Assembly: GCA_016946835.1 (NCBI GenBank)
Contig: JACVTC010000023.1
Coordinates: forward strand, 1,574,501 to 1,638,500
Direction of reading: 5' to 3'
From: Neocallimastix lanati (nom. inval.)
Taxonomy: Eukaryota > Neocallimastigomycota > Neocallimastigomycetes > Neocallimastigales > Neocallimastigaceae
DNA length: 64,000 nt
The stretch's first letter is position 1. Every line of letters starts with the position of its first letter. Shown here one piece after another: positions 37,018 to 47,057 of this stretch. A model generated the notes under the pieces. The model searched no databases. It was not told the DNA's origin and saw only the letters and a program-made list of their open reading frames with translations. Made by a program: the position numbers and the translations under genes.

Positions 37018-38087
37018 GAATTATTATTATTTGTACTATTATTACTGTTATTATTAATTTTATTAAAGTTATTATTATTATGGACTTTATTATAATTATT
37101 ATTATAATATTTGTTATAATTGTTATTATTATTATATTTATTATTATTGTTGTTGTTGTTATTGTGGACATTAGAAGGCTTTTTCTTTAAATTTTTATTA
37201 CCATTAGATTTTAATTGACCTTTAGATTTCAAGGAATTTTCGTAAAGAATACATCTAGTATAAATAGTACTAAGATCAGAAGGAAATTCATCCATTTTTT
37301 CTATTTCTTCCTGGAACCTTGGGTGCAATCCATTATAAAAGAATAAAACTAAAGCTTCTTCATTCCAATTCAAACATGTTGTAAGGGTTCGAAATTCATC
37401 AATATAATCATTAATTTTCCCAAATGTGTGAGAAATTTTTGCGAGTTGGATCATGGCTAATTTCTTACTGGCAACATTATTAAAAGCTTTCCTTAATTCT
37501 TTAATCAATTCTTCTAATGTTGCTGGACTTCTATCTTTATATTTGGCATAATACCAATTACAAGCACCATCTCTTAAGCGTGACTTAACATAATTAATTT
37601 TTACATCCATAGTAGATTCACAGTTAGGATAAGTCTTAAAAGTATCTTCACAGAGCTGACAAAAGAGATCGGTTTCCTTAGTATCCCCAGTGAAGAATCC
37701 AGGTTCTGGGACTTCTTGAAGTGTATTGGGAATAGTATTCCTCATTATTACATCATTGTCTGCCTCTCTTCTTGTTGATATAGAAGCGTTATCATCTTGA
37801 TTTTGAGAAGCATTAACATTAGGAATAAAATCGAATTTCTGATTTAAAATGCTGGTAATAGAAGAAAGTTGTTTTATGATATTCTTGTTATCCCTATTTA
37901 AAGTAAAAAGTTTCTTTTGAAGATCTTCATTATATTTATTAAAATCTTCTCTTGATAAGAATGTAACTTCTGCATCTTTTACCAGTTCAGAGACAGTAAT
38001 CTGAGCGTCTGTTCTTAGCTTATTTACTTCCGACATAGGAGCAAAGTCAGGATAGGAGTTTGCCCACACGTTATTATAAAGGGACAT
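37008..38087 (-). CDS. gag: S1 Gag
   Basis: An intact 359-residue Gag starting with ATG at 38087. The N-terminal coiled part (about 20-90) leads to a Ty3-type capsid domain (FFTGDTKETDLFCQL to about residue 270), then a Lys/Asn-rich C-terminal tail. No CCHC knuckle is present; the basic tail may bind RNA instead. It ends at TAA 37008-37010 next to the frameshift signal, so pol is made as a Gag-Pol fusion. Confidence 0.88.
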   Translation of the reverse strand: MSLYNNVWANSYPDFAPMSEVNKLRTDAQITVSELVKDAEVTFLSREDFNKYNEDLQKKLFTLNRDNKNIIKQLSSITSILNQKFDFIPNVNASQNQDDNASISTRREADNDVIMRNTIPNTLQEVPEPGFFTGDTKETDLFCQLCEDTFKTYPNCESTMDVKINYVKSRLRDGACNWYYAKYKDRSPATLEELIKELRKAFNNVASKKLAMIQLAKISHTFGKINDYIDEFRTLTTCLNWNEEALVLFFYNGLHPRFQEEIEKMDEFPSDLSTIYTRCILYENSLKSKGQLKSNGNKNLKKKPSNVHNNNNNNNNKYNNNNNYNKYYNNNYNKVHNNNNFNKINNNSNNSTNNNNSKN

Positions 38088-38111
38088 ATCAAGGTGATTC
38101 TCTTTTCTTGG

Positions 38112-38121
38112 GTAAGGTTAT
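38112..38121 (-). promoter_or_regulatory. S1 self-complementary primer site
   Basis: ATAACCTTAC on the minus strand starts at the first base after the 5' LTR. The same ten bases occur inverted inside the LTR (38334-38343), 37 nt after the TATA box at 38373-38380. Confidence 0.7.
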
Positions 38122-38857
38122 TGTTAAAAAGTAGACAGATTGAATTTAACGAGGAATCAGGTTGATATATCTATATAATATAACTATATAGATATAAGTA
38201 AATTACTAAAATAAAAGAGTTATAAAGTTAAATTTATTAATTTAACACTTAATTAAAACTAATAATTGGTTTGATATGATAAAAATTTTTATTTATTAAT
38301 AAAAATATATAGTTATATTATAATAGGTTAACTATAACCTTACAAAGAACAAAAAGATAAATTTGAATTTTCTTTTTATACTTTGTAGATTTGAGAATAT
38401 TGATAATAATAATATAAAGTTGATAATAATAATATTTAGTATAAGAATATGTTTAATATAAATAAATTATATTTTTTAATCTAATATATTAGATAATATA
38501 TATAATATAATATTAAATTTAAATATTTAATATAGTAATTAATAATTAATAATTAATTAAATCAATATAACATAAATTAATACATAAACATTAATTTATG
38601 AATCAAGGATGACATGACCAAATGATTCATGTTGAATAAATATTTTATTTATTAATAATATTTAAGTTTAATATGATATCATTAGAATCAGTAGGCCTAA
38701 GCTGGTCCTAAGATGATCAAATAACTTATAATATAATAAAATAAATAAAATTTAAAGAATAATTAATGAATTATAAATTTTTATTAATTATTTTGTTTTT
38801 AATAATTTTAATTGAAATTAATTGAAATTGAAATTTAATTCAGTTGTAATTTCAACA
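38122..38857 (-). repeat. S1 5' LTR
   Basis: A 736-bp TGTTAAAAAGTAGACAG...TTTCAACA unit without the J insertion. TATAAAAA on the minus strand at 38373-38380. Confidence 0.9.
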
Positions 38858-38862
38858 TTTAA

Positions 38863-38908
38863 TTATTATTTCTTGATAATTTTCTCTTTTTATTTAAATA
38901 CTGCATCA
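38863..38908 (-). repeat. T2 5' LTR, outer part
   Basis: Ends TTTAAATACTGCATCA exactly like the T2 3' LTR, completing the LTR split by S1. Confidence 0.9.
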
Positions 38909-38912
38909 CATT

Positions 38913-39376
38913 TGATACGATATTTTATTTATGTATCTAAATTAATATTTATTTATGGGCAGTGACAATAAGGAATTATGACAAAATAGTATATTCTAAT
39001 ATTAAATAGAAATAACACATACAATAATACAAAATAAAGTAATAAATATATCTTTTTAATGTACTCTTTATTTATTATTAATTATTAATTATTACATCAA
39101 TTATTATTATTACTCTCTTATATAAATATTATAATTAATTATCTCAAATATACATAATATCTCTTTTTAACTATACTAAAATAAAATATAAAAATAGCTA
39201 TTTATGTGAATTAATTTATCGTAAGTATATACTTATAAATAAAAGAATTCTCCGTTTAATAATTATTATTATAAAATTATATATTGTTATAAAATTATTG
39301 CTGACCAATAATATTTAAGTATTTCTTTAACCTAAAGAATCTACCTAAATATCATATTTATAGTGATTACGTATCA
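38913..39376. mobile_element. Solo LTR I1
   Basis: A 464-bp TGATACGATATTTT...TTACGTATCA unit with CATT on both sides (38909-38912 and 39377-39380). T-group-like termini, different body. Confidence 0.8.
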
Positions 39377-39380
39377 CATT

Positions 39381-39881
39381 TGATACAATATTTTTATTAA
39401 ACATCAATATCAATATTTATTTTATTTTATTTGGACGATAACAGTAGGGAATAATTAGCAAAATAATATATTCTAATATTATATAGAATAATACACACAA
39501 TAATAATATTCACACTTTAATATTTATTTTATTTATTTTATTTATTTATTATCATTCATCAATAAAAATACATCATCAATATAAATATTTGTTAATTAGT
39601 TAAAATATAATTAAATCATTCAATAAAATATAATTAATTACTAAAATCTCTCATATTATTAATGTAAACTAAATATAAAACTACACTAAACTATACTAAT
39701 AAACATGTTTATAGGTTAAATTATTAATAAACTAAATTAATATTAATAAAAGAACCATTCCTTAAACTATTATTATTTACTAACTATATATATTATTACT
39801 AAATTATTATTAACCAATAAGATTTTATCAAATAATTCCTAAGTTTCACTAAATTATGGTATTTATGGTGGTACCGTATCA
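39381..39881. mobile_element. Solo LTR I2
   Basis: A 501-bp TGATACAATATTTT...TACCGTATCA unit. CATT lies on the left and, once nested F is ignored, on the right. It is related to I1: both have GACAATAAGG- or GACGATAACAGTAGG-like and TCTAATATTA motifs. Confidence 0.8.
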
Positions 39882-39884
39882 CAT

Positions 39885-40720
39885 TGTAAAGAATTATAAT
39901 TATTTTTCAAAATAATTATTATTCTTTATTAAAAAATTAATATTTAAAGTTTATTATTTTATAAAATTTTATGAATAATTTTATTAATTATGTCACATAG
40001 TAATTATTAATTAATGTTATTGTTTTAAAATTAAATTAAATTATCAATAATTAATATATTAAATTATAATAATGTATTATTGTATTAAAATAATGTTAAA
40101 TTTTATTTAATTAAGAAAAATTAAATTGTATTAAAATGATAATTTTATTTAATCAAGAAATAATTAAATTATATTATTTCTTGGACTTTTAATTAAGAAA
40201 ATTAAAAGAATTAATTATTTAATTATACTTGTGATTAAATATTAATAAAATTAATATATAATTAGTTAATAAGTTTTCTCCCTTATTCGGGTTTTCTTAT
40301 TAACTAAAGATTGATGTAATTAAACACCAATCGAGATCTATCTAGTTTTTTCTTCTAATCTTTTTCTAGATAGAGATAATTTTCCAAGATTAGAAATCAA
40401 ATTAATATAAATAGGACTCTTGATTCTTCTAAAAATAATCAAGAGTTATTATTATAAGAAATTATAATAATTAACACAAATATTTTAAAATTACTTTTAA
40501 TAAAAAATTTTTATAATAAAATAATTTCTAAAATACTTTTAACCTACTTTTAGTGTTGTTTATTATAATCTTATAATAAACTCTAAGTTTTTAAATTTTC
40601 ATTTTCAATTTTTATATTATATTTTTTTTAATTTTATCTCAATTAATAATATTTTTTATTATTAATTGTAGAAAGAATTAATTATTAATATAATTAAATA
40701 TTTTTAATTAATTCTTTACA
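39885..40720. mobile_element. Solo LTR F inserted between I2 and I3
   Basis: An 836-bp TGTAAAGAATTATAATT...TTCTTTACA unit flanked by the 5-bp duplication CACAT (39880-39884 and 40721-40725). It contains TATAAATAGG near 40410. A diverged relative seems to lie at about 7684-8690. Confidence 0.8.
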
Positions 40721-40726
40721 CACATT

Positions 40727-41073
40727 TGATACGGGCTGGGGTTGAAACACTAAGATATTCAAAACAAAAAAATAAATATTAACACATAACTATAAAAATA
40801 AATTTGGAAACAAGAAAAAAATTAAATTTTAAAATATTCTTTATTTAAATTTAAAATTAAAATTATTTGTTCCCCAGTATTAAAAAGAAAGAAATTTATT
40901 CTTCTTTTTATACTTTTATTTTAATACATTTTATTTATTATTAATATATTCTTTATAAAAAAAACTATTATAACTATTTTATTTTAATTTTTAACTATTA
41001 TTTTAAATTGTTTTTTTAAAAAAAATAACATTTATTAAATTAAAATATAAAAAATTAATTTAGAGATTGTATC
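40727..41073. mobile_element. LTR-like unit I3
   Basis: A TGATACGGGCTGGGGTTG...GATTGTATCA unit with CATT on the left but no matching duplication on the right (CGAAGG follows). The first 35 bases resemble the start of the K LTR (GGGGTTGACACTTAGATATT). It may be a truncated copia-type LTR. Confidence 0.5.
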
Positions 41074-41615
41074 ACGAAGGGCATTCCGGGCGGTAGCTTC
41101 TTCTTGATATTGTTTTTCAGAGAGAGAATTATACAGAATTGATATTTTCTGTATTTTAGATCATTTTTTTATTATTGAAATTCTGTATTTTAGTTCATTT
41201 TTATTTTTAATAAAGATTTAATTTATTTTTGATTTTTGATTTATTTTTAGTTTATTTCAAAGGTTTAGAAAATATTATACAGAAACTTATAATTCTGTAT
41301 TTTATATCAAATATTTATTGAAATAGGTTTTTATTATTCTTAATATAAAAATAAGAATTAATAATGATTTAAATATTATATAATTTTTAATAAGAATATT
41401 TAATAATAATTTTTATTATATTTAATATTAATAAAAGATTTTTATTAGAATATTTAATAATAATTTTTATTATATTTGATATTAATAAAAGATTTTAATA
41501 AGAATATTTAATAATAATTTTTATTATATTTGATATTAATAAAAGATTTTAATAAGAATATTTAATAATAATTTTTATTATATTTAATATTAATTAATAA
41601 AAGAATTTTATAAGA
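41074..41615. repeat. Unassigned segment with a 54-bp tandem repeat
   Basis: A short GC-richer stretch (41074-41130) is followed by CTGTATTTTAG repeats, then about four copies of a 54-bp unit (TATATTTGATATTAATAAAA) at about 41385-41605. No ORF. Confidence 0.6.
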
Positions 41616-42133
41616 TGTAACGGTTTACACCCAATAGGTCTACACTAATAAGTAATTCGTTTTCTTAAAAAATTTGTTTTATTAATATTTTTATTAAAAT
41701 ATAAAATTTATTATTATTTTTTATTATTAATTAGTTATTGTAATATTTCGAATTACTTTTAACTAGTTAATAAAAGCACGAAGAAAAATTATTTTTTGTT
41801 GAGAAATTCACGCTTATTTATACTTTTTCGGAAAAACAGTTTCGGAAAAAGTTTGTTTTAACGAAAGTTCGAAAAATTAAGTTTTCTTTCTAGAAAATGA
41901 ATCTTATAGAAAAATGATAAAATAATTATTAAAATAGAACTTTCTAGTTTCATTTAGTTATATAATATTAACCAAAGAAACTCTAGAACTTTCTACAATA
42001 ATTTAATTAATTAACTAAAAATAATTTAGATTGGAAAAGGGTGTGAGTCGAACCTAAGAAGTTCGGCTTCATTGTCATGGTGTATTACCACCAAACTACA
42101 ACAACAATTTTACTAACTTTAGGATTCGTTACA
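41616..42133 (-). repeat. S2 3' LTR
   Basis: TGTAACGGTTTACACCC...ATTCGTTACA. Minus-strand TATAAATA at 41815-41822; ATAAAAGCAC at 41770-41779 matches the primer site; a tRNA-like stretch lies at 42038-42110. Confidence 0.9.
42038..42110 (-). other. tRNA-like sequence in the S2 LTR
   Basis: Minus strand has an A-box-like TAGTTTGGTGG (42088-42098) and a B-box-like GGTTCGACTC (42045-42054) at tRNA spacing. The T stem and acceptor stem do not pair well, so it is a tRNA-derived or Pol III promoter-like stretch rather than a working tRNA gene. It is repeated in the other LTR at about 46393-46465. Confidence 0.5.
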
Positions 42134-42170
42134 TGGTCCTCCTCCAGGATTCGGATACCAGACGAATCTT
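42134..42170 (-). promoter_or_regulatory. S2 polypurine tract and hairpin
   Basis: Minus strand: hairpin with an 8-bp stem and loop TCTGGTATC (42146-42170), then TGGAGGAGGACCA abutting the LTR. Confidence 0.7.
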
Positions 42171-42533
42171 AAAGTTAAACTAGACTACAATGAATAAATA
42201 AAATATTTAAGTGTGAATTTCTTTTTTGCTTAATATTATGAAATAATAAAAATAATAATACATGATATTAATAAGTAATTACATGAAATAACATATTTAA
42301 TAATTATTTTTGTTACATGATATTAATAAAGTTTATAGTTATTATAGTTTTTTTTATTTTTTTTTTTTTTTTTTTTAATAAAAGTTATAAAATAATATAA
42401 AGGAAAAATTAGGTTTTAACAATAATAATAAGTTTAATATTAATAATTTAAGAATATAATTTAATCATATAATTATATAATATACTATAAAATTTAAAGT
42501 TTAATAGAGATTCATTTTCTAGTTTAAGTTATT

Positions 42534-44819
42534 TTAATTATTTTTATTGAATTTTTTCAAGAGTTTGGGGCAATTAAGATTTTCCTCAGGTTCCCAAGAA
42601 GCTTCTGAAAGCGGATATCCTTTCCATTTTATCAAGTATTGAATTTTCCCATAATGAGTTCGTTTGTCTAATATTTGTTCAACTTCGTACTCTTCTTCGT
42701 TGTTAATGATAATTGGTGGTGGTTCTTGGTTTCTTCCAAACTTATCTTCAAAGTACGGTTCAAGGTCAGAGACATGCATGATTGGATGAATCCTAAGATT
42801 TTTTGGCAAGTCAAGTTTATACGAAACAGGAGATATTTTGCTTAGGATTTTAAAAGGTCCTAATTTTCTTGGTTTAAGCTTTTTGTTACCATTCTTTATA
42901 ATTAGAGAACTATTGATCCAAACTTTGTCATTTTTCTTGAATTCAGGTGGTTCCATACGATGCTTATTGGCATATTTCTCTTGTTTTTCAATTGCTATTT
43001 TAATATTTTCTTTTAATTCCTTGGTTAATTCTGCAAGGTTTTTAACAAGTTCTTCTGCTCTAGGTACTTCAACATTTGTGGGGACTTCGGGAGAATGTCT
43101 GGGATTGAATCCATAATTAGCGAAGAAAGGTGAATGATTAGTGGATTCTTGAATGGTGTTATTATAGCTAAATTCTGCTAAGTAAAGGAAGTCATTCCAA
43201 TTAGATCCTTTGAAATTTGTATAGCATCTTAAGTATTGTTCGATAACGGAGTTCACCCTCTCCGTTAAACCATTTATTTGGTGATGAAATGGATATATTG
43301 GGCCGTAATATAAATTAGTGTTTGGTTTCAAATTAATTTCACAATCATATTGTCGATGAGGGTGTAGCATGTTCGCAGCGATTTCACTAAAAATATCCAT
43401 AAATGAGGATAATTTAGTTGGTAAAAGATAGATAACATTTTTATTGTCTTCGTTGAGTTCCTTGTGTTGGTTCTTAGTATTATTAATTATTTCATTAGAT
43501 ATTTTTTCTTCTGAATTGTTAATTTCTTCAATTTTTTGGCTGTCCGAATTATCGGAATTTTTTGGAATTTCGTTTATTAAATTGCATGAAGGAATGAAGG
43601 TTGTATAAGTATTTGGAATAACGAGACAATTATTAATGCAATATTTTGAATTAAAATGAAGTGTTTTAGAAGAGAAATCTATTGTTGGATTATGAGTAGA
43701 GAGCCATTCAGCGCCAAGAAGAGCACAATAAGAAGGTAAATCGACGACATAAAACTTAGTTTTACAATTGTGATTTTTATAGCGGATCGAAATTGGCAAA
43801 GTTTCCCCGAGAATTTTCTGAGTACCACCAATTCCTCCTACTTCAGGATGAATGGTTTCGGATGAATAAGGAATGTTATTTTCATTGGCAAAGTAGACAT
43901 CCATAAGATTAAGTTGAGAACCTGAATCTAGAAGAATCTTAGTTTTGACTGATGATTTTAAAACATTGAGAGTGAATTCAAATATAGGAAGACTCAAATT
44001 TTGTTGATCTGAGATTCTTGGTCTTTCTTTGGCCTTTGGTTCAGGATTAGTAATATGAGAAGTGCTTGAGGGTGATTTTTTCTTATTTTTGAGTGGACAA
44101 TTGCCTAGAGTATGATTTGAGGATCCACAATATAAACAGAGGTTTTCTCTTTTTCTTCTTTCTTTCTCTTCGTCGGATAGGGGTCCATAATGTTTAGAAT
44201 TCGAACCTTTCTTATAAAAATTCCATCTTTTCTTATTAGAATTGTTGTTATTAAGGTTATTGTTTGATCGATTTTGATTATTTGTAAATTGCCTATGGGC
44301 TGATAGACGGCCATCTATTCTGGAAGCTATAGTTTGCATAGCAGTAAGAGATCTTGGACCAGGGAACATTTCCAGAATTCTTGTAGCGATTTGATCATTT
44401 AAACCAACAAGAAATGAGTCCATTTTCGCTTCTTCGTTCCAAGATGACTCGTCGGCATAAGAGTTGAATTCGAGTATATAGCTTCTAATGTCGCCTAACC
44501 GTTTTTGTCTTATAGTTCTGAGTTTCTGATTTGCAATGAATGTTGAGTCATAACTCCCATATACAGATTTCATTCTTTCAACGAAGGCTTCGTAATTTAA
44601 CAAGCAAGGGTCCTGATTCTCCATAAGTGATGCTGCCCAATTCATAGCATTACCATATAACCTAGAAATAACGTAGATTACTTTTGTTTCATCATTATTG
44701 AATCGATCAGGGTGAATCATGAAGATTAAATTCATTTTAGCTAAGAATCCCTTAAGGTAGCGTCTATCTCCGGCAAAACCATCCTTATAGGTTGCGTTGG
44801 CAAAATTGTTTTCTTCCAT
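42534..44819 (-). CDS. S2 Gag-protease-chromodomain fusion (RT and RNase H deleted)
   Basis: A single intact frame of 761 residues from ATG 44819 to TAA 42534. It has a Ty3-type capsid domain (about 10-190), CCHC knuckle [14 protein letters not shown] (228-241), protease [10 protein letters not shown] (catalytic Asp 298) with LLGAEWL later, then the conserved start of RT (YYGPIYP). At about residue 510 it jumps in frame to the end of the integrase core ([14 protein letters not shown], third catalytic residue near 520). The tail has a GPF-type motif (LGPFKIL) and a canonical chromodomain ([21 protein letters not shown], about 725-745). RT, RNase H and most of integrase are missing. It would need enzymes supplied in trans. 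Confidence 0.9.
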   Translation of the reverse strand: MEENNFANATYKDGFAGDRRYLKGFLAKMNLIFMIHPDRFNNDETKVIYVISRLYGNAMNWAASLMENQDPCLLNYEAFVERMKSVYGSYDSTFIANQKLRTIRQKRLGDIRSYILEFNSYADESSWNEEAKMDSFLVGLNDQIATRILEMFPGPRSLTAMQTIASRIDGRLSAHRQFTNNQNRSNNNLNNNNSNKKRWNFYKKGSNSKHYGPLSDEEKERRKRENLCLYCGSSNHTLGNCPLKNKKKSPSSTSHITNPEPKAKERPRISDQQNLSLPIFEFTLNVLKSSVKTKILLDSGSQLNLMDVYFANENNIPYSSETIHPEVGGIGGTQKILGETLPISIRYKNHNCKTKFYVVDLPSYCALLGAEWLSTHNPTIDFSSKTLHFNSKYCINNCLVIPNTYTTFIPSCNLINEIPKNSDNSDSQKIEEINNSEEKISNEIINNTKNQHKELNEDNKNVIYLLPTKLSSFMDIFSEIAANMLHPHRQYDCEINLKPNTNLYYGPIYPFHHQINGLTERVNSVIEQYLRCYTNFKGSNWNDFLYLAEFSYNNTIQESTNHSPFFANYGFNPRHSPEVPTNVEVPRAEELVKNLAELTKELKENIKIAIEKQEKYANKHRMEPPEFKKNDKVWINSSLIIKNGNKKLKPRKLGPFKILSKISPVSYKLDLPKNLRIHPIMHVSDLEPYFEDKFGRNQEPPPIIINNEEEYEVEQILDKRTHYGKIQYLIKWKGYPLSEASWEPEENLNCPKLLKKFNKNN

Positions 44820-45237
44820 TTTGAATATAAGTTTCACTGTTATTTTTATAGTTGATTATTGAATAAGTTGGAATAAGATATATTTAAGAACGATTTTTTC
44901 AGTATAATAGAGAGGAATTGAATTATAATATACTTTTGATTAAGGAGGATTTGAATATATAAATAGTAATAATTGATCCCACTGGAATTATTTAGAATTA
45001 AATAAGGTTTGGTATTGAAATTTTAAATTTATATAATATACTAAATTAGGTATAGTAGATTTGTGTGTGTATTATTATAGTAATTTAATAGTTATAGAGA
45101 GCTGGAAATAATTTAGAAAAGATTATTGAGATTTAAAATTTATTGCATTAAGTTGATATAAAATTTCAGATTGATTTTGAGAGTGATTTGAGATTGGATA
45201 TTTTCAGAGTTGATTTTTTTTTGATATATCCCGTGAT

Positions 45238-45281
<44 letters not shown>

Positions 45282-45970
45282 GTGATAAAGTAATATATAA
45301 TTATTTTGGAAGATATAGGAGTAATTAAATATTTATTTTATTTGATTAATCTTTATTTCTTATTGAATTGTTATAAACCAAATCATATAGTATTGAGCCA
45401 GGAAATATATAATTTGTTAAAGCCTTGCGTGGTAAGTCTCTTTAGCTCTTTATCGATAAACGCAGATTAAGTCGATTGTTAGTACCAATTAATGGTAGAA
45501 GGAAGTAATGTAATTGTATTTTTGTTTGTATCTAACCTTTGTTAGCATGAAAAAGTACAACAAATTATCTTCCCCAGTTATCAACAGAATCTGAACGACA
45601 AAGTATTATGGTAACGATGCTCAACTATCGTCGCTTTGGGAGCCAGGCAAGCCTTTATATATAACGTAAGAAATTTAAAATTAATTATAATTAAAATAAA
45701 TATTTATTCGGAGAGTAGAGTACTATTTAATGCGAGATGTTGTTTAGTATAGTATCTGTAATTTAATTTATTTTATTTTATTCGCCTTATAACAAATCTT
45801 CTTGATTCGGTAGATTTCCTTGATTTCTTGAGTTGGTAGATATCCTTGATTTCCTTGATTTCTTGAGTTGGTAGATTTCCTTGATTTCCTTGATTTCTTG
45901 AGTTGGTAGATTTCCTTTGGCTAGTCCTTAGTGCAGGGGTACTGGGCTTCTTTTCTTTGGGTGCTTTTAT
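44820..45970 (-). other. S2 5' leader with 35-bp tandem repeat
   Basis: Untranslated region between primer site and gag. It has a poly-T tract at 45246-45279 and three copies of a 35-bp unit (GAGTTGGTAGATTTCCTTGA) at about 45800-45915. No ORF supported. Confidence 0.7.
45961..45970 (-). promoter_or_regulatory. S2 self-complementary primer site
   Basis: Minus strand ATAAAAGCAC begins at the LTR edge. It is complementary to GTGCTTTTAT inside the LTR (46125-46134), 43 nt after the TATA box. Confidence 0.65.
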
Positions 45971-46464
45971 TGTAACGGTTTACACCCAATAGGTCTACAC
46001 TAATAAGTAATTCGTTTTCTTAAAAAATTTGTTTTATTAATATTTTTATTAAAATATAAAATTTATTATTATTTTTTATTATTAATTAGTTATTGTAATA
46101 TTTCGAATTACTTTTAACTAGTTAATAAAAGCACGAAGAAAAATTATTTTTTGTTGAGAAATTCACGCTTATTTATACTTTTTCGGAAAAACAGTTTCGG
46201 AAAAAGTTAAGATTAACGAAAGTTCGAAAAATTAAGTTTTCTTTCTAGAAAATGAATCTTATAGAAAAATGATAAAATAATTATTAAAATAGAACTTTCT
46301 AGTTTCATTTAGTTATATAATATTAACCAAAGAAACTCTAGAACTTTCTACAATAATTTAATTAATTAACTAAAAATAATTTAGATTGGAAAAGGGTGTG
46401 AGTCGAACCTAAGAAGTTCGGCTTCATTGTCATGGTGTATTACCACCAGACTACAACAACAATT
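45971..46464 (-). repeat. S2 5' LTR, truncated by K
   Basis: Nearly identical to 41616-42110 and ends after CAACAATT, where the K LTR (TGGTATAC) begins. The remaining outer end would lie beyond K, outside the window. Confidence 0.85.
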
Positions 46465-46474
46465 TGGTATACTC
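46465..46474 (+). repeat. First ten bases of the copia element K 5' LTR
   Basis: TGGTATACTC precedes S3. The rest of the same LTR (CGGGGTTGACACTTAG...) resumes after T3 at 62153. Joining across both insertions gives one LTR start resembling I3. Confidence 0.6.
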
Positions 46475-47033
46475 TGTAAAAGGTAAGTTTATTATTAACT
46501 AAAATAACGAATAATAACTAAATTTAAAGGCTAAGATAACTTAACACCTCTCTATTCGAGTTGTTAATAATAAACACTAAATTTAATTAATTCTATAATT
46601 ATTATTTCTTATTACACGAGAATATAGCGCAGCACTTTATAACTTGAATTGTTATTAGTTACTGGGCTTACACTGAGTAATATTTTTTATTCAATAATTA
46701 TATTTTTATTTAAATAATTTTAATATTTATAATAACAATTTACGTTAATAGTAACGCTAGTGCGTTACAGTTACAAGTTCAATTATTATTTATACATGTC
46801 AATAATATTATGATTGGTAAATAATTTAATTTAACTTAGTTTACTAATCACTAAATAAAATATATTTAAATAAATATTTAACTATATAATTATTTATAAA
46901 ATAATAAAATTTAATGTACGAAAGTAATAAAAGATTTTATTTGATTAGCCGAAATTGCTAGCTGTTTGGAGATACGTTATGTAACCAAAGAACTATCATT
47001 GGATAGACTTGAAGTTACCATGTATCTGTTACA
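46475..47033 (-). repeat. S3 3' LTR
   Basis: TGTAAAAGGTAAG...ATCTGTTACA. ATAGTAACGCT at 46748-46758 is the internal copy matched by the primer site. The gag-pol stop codon is only 24 nt away, leaving just a short PPT (CTTGGGAGAGGCCT on the minus strand). Confidence 0.92.
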
Positions 47034-47057
47034 AGGCCTCTCCCAAGGAGCAAGCTA

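Larger units (their letters stand above)
30486..38857 (-). mobile_element. Chromovirus-type Ty3 element S1 inside the T2 LTR
   Basis: LTRs at 30486-31899 (interrupted by J1) and 38122-38857 (736 bp), with 5-bp duplications TTTAA (30481-30485 and 38858-38862). Gag and pol are on the minus strand. The primer site is self-complementary to the LTR. Only one nonsense codon is seen in pol. The 5' leader between LTR and gag is just 34 nt. The 3' region (31900-33114) contains the second J insertion. Confidence 0.92.
22357..38908 (-). mobile_element. Ty3-type LTR retrotransposon T2, interrupted by S1
   Basis: LTRs at 22357-22937 and 29944-30485 plus 38863-38908; the second is split by insertion of S1. 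CATT duplications are at 22353-22356 and 38909-38912. Gag and pol lie on the minus strand, the primer site matches tRNA-Lys, and the PPT-side hairpin is present. Pol has two frame-disrupting deletions. Confidence 0.9.
41616..46464 (-). mobile_element. Chromovirus-type Ty3 element S2, internally deleted, 5' LTR cut by K
   Basis: 3' LTR at 41616-42133 (518 bp); 5' LTR starts at 45971 and is cut at 46464 by the copia element K. One minus-strand ORF holds gag, protease and the integrase C terminus with chromodomain. PPT and hairpin, self-complementary primer site and a 1.1-kb leader are present. The two LTRs are nearly identical, so the copy is recent although it lacks reverse transcriptase. Confidence 0.88.

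Noticed and set aside
42038-42110. Functional tRNA gene
   Set aside because: Boxes are present but the T stem, acceptor stem and CCA-adjacent region do not pair; kept only as tRNA-like sequence.
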